DNA from: Pelistega suis
GTDB lineage: Bacteria; Pseudomonadota; Gammaproteobacteria; Burkholderiales; Burkholderiaceae_B
NCBI RefSeq assembly: GCF_013133795.1
Contig: NZ_JABGBN010000005.1
Span: 62,001 to 126,000, forward strand
Length of the DNA stretch: 64,000 nt
Reading direction: 5' to 3'
Shown here: positions 21,544-28,677 of the stretch, in pieces
How positions within the stretch are numbered: the first letter of the stretch is position 1
How the letters are laid out: each line of letters opens with the position of its first letter
Made by a program: the position numbers and the translations under genes
The notes under the pieces: model-generated
What the model saw: the letters and a program-made list of their open reading frames with translations, nothing else
What the model was told of the DNA's origin: nothing
Databases searched by the model: none

Positions 21544-23130
21544 ATGCCTTGGATTATCCTATTAGCGGCTGGTATTGTACATGCTCAGACATTCTCTGGA
21601 AGCGTACTACCAGCTGACCTATTAGCTCCCTTACAACTCGTCAGCCTCGCCGTTTTATTTACTTATCTTTTTAAAACAAAAACCGTAAAACAAGCTGTAG
21701 GGTATAGCTTTATATTTTCATTGGCTCATTTTTGCAGTGGTATTTATTGGCTCTTTATTAGCATGAATACTTACGGCAATTTAGCCGCTCCTCTAGCGGC
21801 GAGTGCTGTTGTGCTGCTTTCTGCCTACTTAAGTTTATATCCCACATTAGCGAGCGCTGTCTTTCGCTTATGTCGCCCCACTCCATCAATCTGGGGAGCT
21901 ATTTTATTAGCCACACTATGGGGATTCGCTGAATGGCTAAGAGCAACGGTTATGACAGGTTTCCCTTGGCTCAATATTGCCTATGCGCATGTTGATGGAC
22001 CACTCAGCGGATGGGCTCCACTATGGGGCAGTTATGGTGTAGCACTACTGGCCGCATTATGCGCTGCACTCCTGAGTATTTTTATACTGCATCTTTCGAC
22101 AAAACAACGTCACTGGGGAAGTTTAGTTGCGCTTTTTACTGTTCTTGCATTAGGACAAGGCTTAAAAAGTATCGACTGGTCTCATCCTATCCACTCCCCT
22201 ATCTCTGTCAGATTGGTGCAAGGTAATATCGATCAGCGCGATAAATTCAATCCTGCCACGATGCTGTCGAGTATGCAAGAGAACTTTGACCTTGCTAGCC
22301 TACCTGCGGCAGATCCTGAAAAAAAGCCTCAAGTGGTTATTTTTCCTGAAACCATCATCCCCGGCTTTCAACATCAACTTGCCCCTGAATTTTGGCAACA
22401 TATCATCCACTCTGCAGCAAATGATCAAGCCGACTATTTTATTGGCACCCCGTATGCAGAACAGCTCGCTAATAATACCCAATTTATCGGCAATAGCATC
22501 ATCGCCATTAATGGATTAACACCTGTAGATGCCCTCTACCAAGCTAATGGTGTCCCACGCTATGACAAAAAACACCTCGTTCCTTTTGGTGAATACATTC
22601 CCTATGGCTTCCGTTGGTTTGTCAATGCTATCGGTATTCCTATGGGGGATTTTAGTCGCGGCGCAGAGCGTCAAGCCAATTTCCAAGTCGGCGAACATAT
22701 CTTTGCCCCTAATATCTGCTACGAAGATATTTTTGGCGATGAGTTATTGTCCGCCTTATTCCCTGCAGAGATACAGACAGCCTCTGGCACGATACATAAT
22801 CCCGGTGCAACGATTCTCTTTAATGTCAGCAATCTTGCCTGGTTTGGCAATAGTTCTGCATTAGGGCAACACCTACAAATGGCAAAAATGCGTGCCATTG
22901 AAACCGCTCGCCCTATGCTAAGAGCCACTAATACCGGGGCAACTGCCTACATTAACGCCAAAGGAGAGTTGATTTCCCAACTGCCTTATCTGAGCGCTGG
23001 GGTCTTAGATATTGATGTTCAAGGTATGACGGGCTTTACCCCTTATGCCCATATCAAAAATAATGCTTTCTTTATTTTTGTTGCTTTTATGCTACTTTTA
23101 TTTGTCGTAAAAAAACGTCGCACCACCTAA
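21544..23130 (+). CDS. lnt: Apolipoprotein N-acyltransferase
   Basis: A 528-aa inner-membrane enzyme: about six N-terminal helices, then a nitrilase-fold domain with the catalytic triad visible as Glu in FPETIIPG, Lys in KKHLVPFGEY and Cys in NICYEDIFG. A final C-terminal helix follows. It N-acylates the lipid-modified cysteine of outer-membrane lipoproteins such as the OmpA-type lipoprotein at 57.1 kb. It is last in the miaB-lnt run. Confidence 0.95.
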   Translation: MPWIILLAAGIVHAQTFSGSVLPADLLAPLQLVSLAVLFTYLFKTKTVKQAVGYSFIFSLAHFCSGIYWLFISMNTYGNLAAPLAASAVVLLSAYLSLYPTLASAVFRLCRPTPSIWGAILLATLWGFAEWLRATVMTGFPWLNIAYAHVDGPLSGWAPLWGSYGVALLAALCAALLSIFILHLSTKQRHWGSLVALFTVLALGQGLKSIDWSHPIHSPISVRLVQGNIDQRDKFNPATMLSSMQENFDLASLPAADPEKKPQVVIFPETIIPGFQHQLAPEFWQHIIHSAANDQADYFIGTPYAEQLANNTQFIGNSIIAINGLTPVDALYQANGVPRYDKKHLVPFGEYIPYGFRWFVNAIGIPMGDFSRGAERQANFQVGEHIFAPNICYEDIFGDELLSALFPAEIQTASGTIHNPGATILFNVSNLAWFGNSSALGQHLQMAKMRAIETARPMLRATNTGATAYINAKGELISQLPYLSAGVLDIDVQGMTGFTPYAHIKNNAFFIFVAFMLLLFVVKKRRTT

Positions 23131-23169
23131 AAGCATCCCCAAAAAAAGAAAGCCGAACTCGATTTTTGA

Positions 23170-23198
23170 TTGACATAACCTCCTGTAAAGCTTAGTAT
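23170..23198 (+). promoter_or_regulatory. Predicted promoter of tRNA-Ala
   Basis: A consensus TTGACA at 23170-23175, a 17-nt spacer and TAGTAT at 23193-23198; transcription would start near 23205, 15 nt before the tRNA. Confidence 0.7.
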
Positions 23199-23219
23199 TT
23201 AAGCTTATCTTGCAGATAT

Positions 23220-23295
<76 letters not shown>

Positions 23296-23303
23296 GATAA
23301 TAC

Positions 23304-23340
23304 AAGGACTTATCATTTAATGAATGATAAGTCCTTTTTC
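23304..23340 (+). terminator. Terminator just inside the left island boundary
   Basis: AAGGACTTATCATT (23304-23317) and its exact complement AATGATAAGTCCTT (23323-23336) form a 14-bp stem with a 5-nt loop, followed by T5. It ends the tRNA-Ala transcript and lies on the island side of attL, so it arrived with the element. Confidence 0.88.
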
Positions 23341-23349
23341 TTTTGTTTC

Positions 23350-23371
23350 TATGGGGTAAATAATGGGGTAA
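23350..23371. repeat. Tandem ATGGGGTAAA motifs (possible integrase arm sites)
   Basis: Two near-identical ATGGGGTAAA units occur in a row just inside attL. Short G-rich direct repeats in this position commonly flank tyrosine-integrase att sites. No integrase ORF follows, so this would be a relic. Confidence 0.4.
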
Positions 23372-23395
23372 ACAAAATTTTAGCTGTGTTTATTT

Positions 23396-23565
23396 TGCAT
23401 TGGATAGAATTAGAAACTTTCTAGTTAATCATGGTTACATTCACTACTATAATCATGAACGTATTCATACCAAATTAAAAGGACTGCCTCCTGTACAATA
23501 CAGATTGCAGTCCTCTAATACCACTTCTTAACTAAACTGTCCAAGTTTAGGGGGTCAGTTCACCT
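23396..23565 (+). mobile_element. 3' remnant of an IS3-family transposase gene (orfB) and its end
   Basis: In the frame ending at the TAA at 23527-23529, the translation includes NHGYIHYYNHERIHTKLKGL followed by PPVQYRLQS, the characteristic C-terminus of IS3/IS150-group transposases. The sequence after the stop (CTGTCCAAGTTTAGGGGGTCAG) resembles the right inverted repeat of these IS. Upstream coding is missing: the frame runs into the att-proximal region without DDE motifs. It is a dead fragment, perhaps left by the event that removed the integrase. Confidence 0.7.
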
Positions 23566-25391
23566 TCTAATTGAGTGGTGTTTGTTTTGGGTAAAACAAA
23601 TTCATAAGTTTGATCAGGCATATTTTGAGCGAACCGCCCCCATGGGGATAAGAAACCGTTCAAATAATTTGTTTTTGATCGATGACCTAGTGAATCATCG
23701 GCTGTATTTTCAACAAGCCTTACCATTCCGATTTTCCTTAAAATATACAACGCAACAGCGGGTTCACCTGAAATTTTTTCCCATTCACTAGCGGTAAATC
23801 GTTCTTTTTGTTCGTCTAACATTTTATTTAGTGCTTTTTCGGTGCGATTATCTTTAGGTTTATTTAGCCAATGTTGCCAAAATCTTAGTTCATCTAAATT
23901 TTTATTTAGCCAATGTTGCCAAAATCTTGTTTTCAAATCAGGTGTTGCGTTTTTAGGCTGCTCGGTGCTAGATTTTTTCTCTTTCAGGCTGCCTGAATGC
24001 ACATTTTCCAACTCATCAGGCAATTCATCTTTCTGCGTTAAACGTGCAAACTTGTCGCTTAATTCAATTTCTTCTATTGTCCAAACTTTGCGTTTCAGGC
24101 TGCCTTCTTGTCCGAATAATTGGTTAATTGTGGCTTCCATTTGTGCCACAACGTACGTTAATTTGTGCAGCATTTCTTCTTTGTGTTTGGAAACAAACAG
24201 CGCATTCATTTTGCTGATTTTTTCATACAAGTTTGAACCTAAATCATCAAAACCTTCTTGTAGTAAATCCAACTTCAAACCGCTTAAGGCGGCATTGATT
24301 TGTTTGTTTTCTTTCATGGCTTGCAAAATCGCGCGTTGATATTTTTCATCGACTTGATACAAACGTTGCAAAATCAAATGGTGTTTATCTGATGATGTAT
24401 CCAGTTCGTTTAGAAAATCAAACAGTGATTGTTTTTGGTAAGCATATTCGGTTTTGTGGATGGAACTATATGCAGAAATACCTACAATTTCAATATCATA
24501 ATCATCAAGCGTTTCCACAATTCCGTCCATAATATCTTCAATCTCGTGTTGCGGTTTCAAATCGGCTTTGTTCAACACGATATAAAGTGGTTTGCCGACA
24601 TTTTGATGCACGTTACCCAAGAAATCCAAATCGCTTTTGGCAATTGTGCCGTTAGAATCCAAGCCAATCAGCCACAATAGGGCTTCGGCGTTTTGGACAA
24701 ATTCTTCGGCGGTTTTTACGTCTTCTGATGTATGGCCATCGGCAACATCAGACGGATTGTAGCCTGGGGTATCAATAAAACATAAGTGTTGATAATCCAT
24801 CGGTGTGGTTAAAAACACAAACGGCATAATGCTTTTCAGATTAAAACCAAATGCACGGATAAAGTTGTGCGACAATTTGTGTTGGAAATTTGGATCAATA
24901 TCCAATAGGTTAATCACGCCGCCGTTTTGGCTGCATCCGACTAAACCATTGTGCTCGCCATTGAGCGCGTAGGTGGGAATGGCGGTTGTCGGTTCAAGGC
25001 CAATCGGCAAACGCACCGATGTGTCTTTAAACAAGCTGCTGATAAATTCGGATTTGCCTGCGCTGAATCCGCCTGCAATCGCCACCGAACGTTTTTTGTA
25101 AAACTCGGGATACGAGCCAATCACTTTTAATTCATCACCAATCGCTTGCAGCTCCAACAGTGCGACCGCTTCGTCCTGCAAGGAATCTTCTTCATTGGCA
25201 AAATCAAGAAAATCGTTATTTAATAAATAAAAATATTGCGCAACATGCGGATTTTGATTGGTTGCGGATAAGAGTTTTGCTACCAATGTTTGGCGCAATT
25301 CAATTTCGGCGATGTGCTGATTGAGTTGGGCGATTTGGCTGTTGGCTTGATTTAATTCATATTCTAAATCTTGGTTTTGTTGGTGCGACAT
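23547..25391 (-). CDS. Dynamin-like GTPase C (island)
   Basis: A 614-aa protein from the ATG at 25391, which has AAGGGA 7 nt upstream; the frame opens at 25460 but the extra residues would be encoded by an inverted DUS pair. A short coiled coil (residues 10-35) precedes a large GTPase domain: G1 GGFSAGKS 107-114, G3 DTPG 207-210, canonical G4 NKAD 274-277. The helical remainder ends in a possible winged-helix segment (EWEKISGEPAVALYILRKIG). An in-frame duplication repeats RFWQHWLNK. Predicted to act at membranes with the two sister GTPases encoded upstream. The precise family is not recognised beyond dynamin/50S-binding-GTPase type. Confidence 0.85.
   Translation of the reverse strand: MSHQQNQDLEYELNQANSQIAQLNQHIAEIELRQTLVAKLLSATNQNPHVAQYFYLLNNDFLDFANEEDSLQDEAVALLELQAIGDELKVIGSYPEFYKKRSVAIAGGFSAGKSEFISSLFKDTSVRLPIGLEPTTAIPTYALNGEHNGLVGCSQNGGVINLLDIDPNFQHKLSHNFIRAFGFNLKSIMPFVFLTTPMDYQHLCFIDTPGYNPSDVADGHTSEDVKTAEEFVQNAEALLWLIGLDSNGTIAKSDLDFLGNVHQNVGKPLYIVLNKADLKPQHEIEDIMDGIVETLDDYDIEIVGISAYSSIHKTEYAYQKQSLFDFLNELDTSSDKHHLILQRLYQVDEKYQRAILQAMKENKQINAALSGLKLDLLQEGFDDLGSNLYEKISKMNALFVSKHKEEMLHKLTYVVAQMEATINQLFGQEGSLKRKVWTIEEIELSDKFARLTQKDELPDELENVHSGSLKEKKSSTEQPKNATPDLKTRFWQHWLNKNLDELRFWQHWLNKPKDNRTEKALNKMLDEQKERFTASEWEKISGEPAVALYILRKIGMVRLVENTADDSLGHRSKTNYLNGFLSPWGRFAQNMPDQTYEFVLPKTNTTQLEGELTP
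23859..23928 (-). repeat. 28-bp direct repeat inside GTPase C (42-bp unit)
   Basis: The same 28 bp occur at 23859-23886 and 23901-23928, offset 42 bp, so the protein carries RFWQHWLNK twice, 14 residues apart. The offset is a multiple of three and keeps the frame. Confidence 0.9.
23983..23997. repeat. DNA uptake sequences, overlapping on both strands
   Basis: TTCAGGCTGCCTGAA is nearly palindromic: it gives AGGCTGCCTGAA (the AG-simDUS type) on the plus strand and AGGCAGCCTGAA (AG-kingDUS type) on the minus strand. It lies in GTPase C, encoding SGSLKE. Confidence 0.75.
24094..24105 (-). repeat. DNA uptake sequence, AGGCAGCCTGAA type
   Basis: Exact 12-mer on the minus strand within GTPase C, encoding GSLK. 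Confidence 0.75.
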
Positions 25392-25408
25392 GATATTTCC
25401 CTTATTTG

Positions 25409-25436
25409 CAGACGGCATAGTGAAATGCCGTCTGAA
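25409..25436. terminator. Inverted pair of Neisseria DNA uptake sequences
   Basis: ATGCCGTCTGAA (25425-25436) is an exact AT-DUS, the form used by Neisseria. CAGACGGCAT at 25409-25418 is the opposite-strand copy, giving a 10-bp stem with a 6-nt loop. It sits in the 61-nt gap between the GTPase B stop and the preferred GTPase C start. In Neisseria such pairs commonly act as intergenic terminators; here it may attenuate GTPase C expression. Confidence 0.8.
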
Positions 25437-25452
25437 AAAGCGTTTTAAACGA

Positions 25453-27735
25453 TTAAACATTGATTTCTTGCTGCAATAGGCTCAATTCTTGTTGAATGCT
25501 TTGATAGCGATACAAACTGGCTTCTTTGTTTTCAATATCATGCAGCAGTTGTTTCAGGTTGCTTTCCAAATCGCCTGTCAATTCTTTGGGCAAATCCACT
25601 TTTTTCAGGTTGCCGAGCAGTTCGGTCATGTAGGCAGTAATTTCATTGCGAACTGTATTGCGTAAATTAGAAACATAATTATCGGCATCACTGATGTATT
25701 CTTCTGCTTCACTGCCTTTGAGTTGTCCTGATTTTTTCAGACTGCTTGGCATATCGTCGGCAAGCTGGAAAGTGGCTTCGGGAATACGTGCCAACACGTT
25801 TTTTACCGCACGCGCAATCATGGTAATGTCCAACTCTTCATCGCCCATTGCTTCGCGCAATGCACCAACCACTTGATTGTAAATTTTCTTTTTCCATGCT
25901 TGCGAATAGCTTTCGACGATGTAGCGCAATTCGTCTTCCAAATTGTTGCGAACTTCTTCAATCGCACGGCGAATTGGTGTGGCTTGAACAGAAGTTACTT
26001 CGTAATAACGTGTTTCATATTTTTTTGTCAGCCATAAGAAACCGCCGCGTCCAACGTAAACTTCTCTGCTTTCCGTTGCCGTACCCTGTGCCCCTTCCGA
26101 AGCCGCATCATATTGGCGCATGGTGCTGCTCAATTTGTCTTTTAATTGCTTATCTAAATTCAGCTTAATATCGCTGACCAAATCGTCATATACACCGCCA
26201 ACGTGCATTTGGATACTGGTTTGCTGTTTGTTTAACATCGCTTTTTGTTTAAGCAATTCGCCTACGTCTGCGGTTTCAATTTGGTGAACTTGTTCGGCAA
26301 TGCGCGTTTCCCATGCTTTTAAATAGGCTTGCAAGGCATTTCGCTTGCTTTTTTCAAAATCCATGCGGCGTTGTGCCAAGATTTGTTCTTTATTGGCGGT
26401 TACTTCTTCTACAATTTGGTGTAACTTTCCAATATTCGCCATTTGGCTTAACGCATTTTTCGCTAATTCTGTATGGTTGAATGTATCGGGATATTTTTGC
26501 TTTAAATTACGCCAAACATGTTGTAAATTAGCGTCCCAAGTGTGTTGTGCATCAAAACGTTGCAACAGTGAAAACGCCACGCTAGACGAACAAATCACAG
26601 GATTGGCACTCAATTTATCCGTTGCCACTTTCATTTCAGGATATTGTTGCACTTGTTTTTGCAAAGTATTGCGTGCATGAGTGGTTAGGCTGCCTGAAAT
26701 TTTTTGCAACACATCACTTGGATTGGTTAAGCCCGTACTCTCGCTACCAAATAATTGATTGTCCACTTGGCTGGCGATGATATAAGCTTGTTGTGTGCCT
26801 TCTTTGGTGGTTACGCGGTGCATTAAGTCAGTATCTTCACTACTCAAAAATTGCCCCGAAGGCGACACAATCAACACCACATCACATTGTGCCAATAATT
26901 GCTCGGTGCGTTCGCCACGTGAAGTAACTGGGTCGTTGATCCCCGGTGTATCAATAATTTGCAAACCTTGCAAGCCTTTTTCAGGAATATACAGCGTAAC
27001 CGATTTAGTAAATGGCATAAACGCACCACTAGAACCCACAAATTGATTTAATGCGCCATTCATCAATTCTTCTACGCTGGCAGCCTGAATGGTTTGGTAT
27101 TGCGCCAAATCACTCAACGATTTGCCCGATGCCTTAATGCGCTCGTATTGATCGTAAGATGCGAAAGTTGGCTCATTTTTCATCTCACGTTCGGCTTGAG
27201 AACGGGCTTTTTCAGTACAATCGCGTTGTTCTTCAGGCGTTAAAATATTGAGTGCATTGGCAATAGGCGTTAAAGAATTGAGTGTATTGGCAATCACGCC
27301 ACCTTTTTTCTTTTGCACGCGCTCAATTTGTTCTTGCTCTTTTTCGGCAATTTTTTTCGTTAATTCAGATACATGAATGGCGTGTTTTGCCTTAATTTCA
27401 TCAATATCCTGTTGCGTAAAAAAATCCACTTCTGCACGAACAGTTTCGCTATATTCCATAATGGTTAAAGCGGCAGTCATGGGAGTAGCAGCTTTAGGCA
27501 AAATATCATTGCCATTAAACAACAACGCATTCAGCATAGAACTTTTGCCCGCTTTCACGCGCCCGATAATGCCGACACGCAATACGCGACCATCTTCAGC
27601 AAATTCATTCAAAATGCGTTGCCATTCTTCACTTTTGGCAATGGCATGCTCCTGTTTCAGAGCAAGCGCGTCAATGCTTAAATCGTGTTTGTTTACAAAG
27701 TCTTCAATGCGGTTGTTTAAAGCGATAATGTCCAT
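25453..27735 (-). CDS. Dynamin-like GTPase B (island), 760 aa
   Basis: Large GTPase with G1 GRVKAGKS at 58-65, G3 DTPG at 262-265 and a non-standard G4 SQVD at 322-325. About 170 residues lie between the G2 region (PKAATPMTA) and G3 and include a charged coiled coil (ELTKKIAEKEQEQIERVQKKK), an unusual insertion. The C-terminal half is long and helical, as in dynamin middle/effector domains. It has Shine-Dalgarno AAGGA, and the EcsC gene ends 18 nt upstream. The dynamin superfamily binds and remodels membranes; the cargo operon context points to defence, which is inference. Confidence 0.85.
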   Translation of the reverse strand: MDIIALNNRIEDFVNKHDLSIDALALKQEHAIAKSEEWQRILNEFAEDGRVLRVGIIGRVKAGKSSMLNALLFNGNDILPKAATPMTAALTIMEYSETVRAEVDFFTQQDIDEIKAKHAIHVSELTKKIAEKEQEQIERVQKKKGGVIANTLNSLTPIANALNILTPEEQRDCTEKARSQAEREMKNEPTFASYDQYERIKASGKSLSDLAQYQTIQAASVEELMNGALNQFVGSSGAFMPFTKSVTLYIPEKGLQGLQIIDTPGINDPVTSRGERTEQLLAQCDVVLIVSPSGQFLSSEDTDLMHRVTTKEGTQQAYIIASQVDNQLFGSESTGLTNPSDVLQKISGSLTTHARNTLQKQVQQYPEMKVATDKLSANPVICSSSVAFSLLQRFDAQHTWDANLQHVWRNLKQKYPDTFNHTELAKNALSQMANIGKLHQIVEEVTANKEQILAQRRMDFEKSKRNALQAYLKAWETRIAEQVHQIETADVGELLKQKAMLNKQQTSIQMHVGGVYDDLVSDIKLNLDKQLKDKLSSTMRQYDAASEGAQGTATESREVYVGRGGFLWLTKKYETRYYEVTSVQATPIRRAIEEVRNNLEDELRYIVESYSQAWKKKIYNQVVGALREAMGDEELDITMIARAVKNVLARIPEATFQLADDMPSSLKKSGQLKGSEAEEYISDADNYVSNLRNTVRNEITAYMTELLGNLKKVDLPKELTGDLESNLKQLLHDIENKEASLYRYQSIQQELSLLQQEINV
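26687..26698 (+). repeat. DNA uptake sequence, AGGCTGCCTGAA type
   Basis: Exact 12-mer in GTPase B, opposite to the coding strand. An 11/12 match to AGGCAGCCTGAA also occurs at 27078-27089. Confidence 0.75.
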
Positions 27736-27753
27736 AATATTTTTCCTTTTTAA

Positions 27754-28611
27754 TTATTCAGGTTGATGTCCAATCAATACCGCTGGTTTAGATGTTGCCA
27801 AACGAATTTTGTCAAATTGAGCTTTAATTTCATCTGCCCCATATTTTTCTTCCAAACGTTTAATGATGAAATGTCCACGCGCAATATCTTGATAAAAATC
27901 GGTAAACATGACATTTAATGTTGCTCCTGCAAGCGCACCAATTCCGGGAACAAGTTGTGCTGCCGCTTTTTCTGTTAATGGCACGCCCAAACGTGTTGCT
28001 ACCGCATGGATTAACTGGGCAAAAACTTTACCGACTGCTGTTGTATCAATCGCTTTATTGGCTGCCTGCTGGGTGAGTACAGATAATTCTTTTGCTGTTG
28101 CATTCATAATTTGATTGAGTGCAATACGGCTGGCGTAATAACCGCTTTCCGCGCTGTCATCGCTTTTATCTTCATTTACGGTAACACCAAATACGGCAAT
28201 ACACTCCATTTTGGTTTGGTAATCGGTAATATCAAAACCTTCGCTACGCGCCACATCCAAAATAGAACGCATCATAATCGTGGTAGATACGGGCAACTCC
28301 ACCAATAATGCTGAAAATCCAAAAAAACCACCCAATGCGCCTGTTACACCTGCACCAAATTTATGCCATTTATTAGATGCTTCTTGGGTTTGGTTTTCCA
28401 TTGTGCTGGCACTTACATCGACTACTTTATGCAATGCCGTTTCAATAATGCCATGGATTTTTTCATTCGCTCCTTTTGGCAATTTATCCATCAAATATTC
28501 AACAGGCGAACCGACCATACTCGTCATTTTTGCTGTCAGTGATGGTGCGGTTAACAAAGAAACAGCCGTATGCAAGTCGCGTAAATCTTGTGTTTCAAGC
28601 GTTTGGCTCAT
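27754..28611 (-). CDS. EcsC-family protein (island)
   Basis: A 285-aa protein matching the EcsC family: amphipathic helices around KWHKFGAGVTGALGGFFGFSALLVELPVSTTIMMRSI and a glycine-rich hydrophobic C-terminal segment (LVPGIGALAGATLNVMFTDF). The family takes its name from a Bacillus protein whose biochemical role is unclear; members are membrane-associated. It is encoded between GTPases A and B in one leftward run. In this setting it is a candidate membrane partner or effector of the dynamins; I cannot assign an activity. Confidence 0.8.
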   Translation of the reverse strand: MSQTLETQDLRDLHTAVSLLTAPSLTAKMTSMVGSPVEYLMDKLPKGANEKIHGIIETALHKVVDVSASTMENQTQEASNKWHKFGAGVTGALGGFFGFSALLVELPVSTTIMMRSILDVARSEGFDITDYQTKMECIAVFGVTVNEDKSDDSAESGYYASRIALNQIMNATAKELSVLTQQAANKAIDTTAVGKVFAQLIHAVATRLGVPLTEKAAAQLVPGIGALAGATLNVMFTDFYQDIARGHFIIKRLEEKYGADEIKAQFDKIRLATSKPAVLIGHQPE

Positions 28612-28636
28612 GATTTTTCCATTCAGTAAATTGAAG

Positions 28637-28673
28637 TTTTCAGGCTGCCCGCATTTTTCAGACAGCCTGAAAA
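28637..28673. terminator. Hairpin built from DUS-like inverted repeats between GTPase A and EcsC genes
   Basis: TTTTCAGGCTG (28637-28647) is the exact complement of CAGCCTGAAAA (28663-28673), an 11-bp stem. Both arms are 11/12 matches to Neisseriaceae DUS dialects. It resembles the inverted-DUS terminators of that family and may modulate read-through to the EcsC gene. Confidence 0.65.
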
Positions 28674-28677
28674 CAAA

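Noticed and set aside
23396-23565. A complete insertion sequence at the left end of the island
   Set aside because: Only the last ~60 codons of an IS3-type transposase and one end are present; no DDE motifs and no left inverted repeat.
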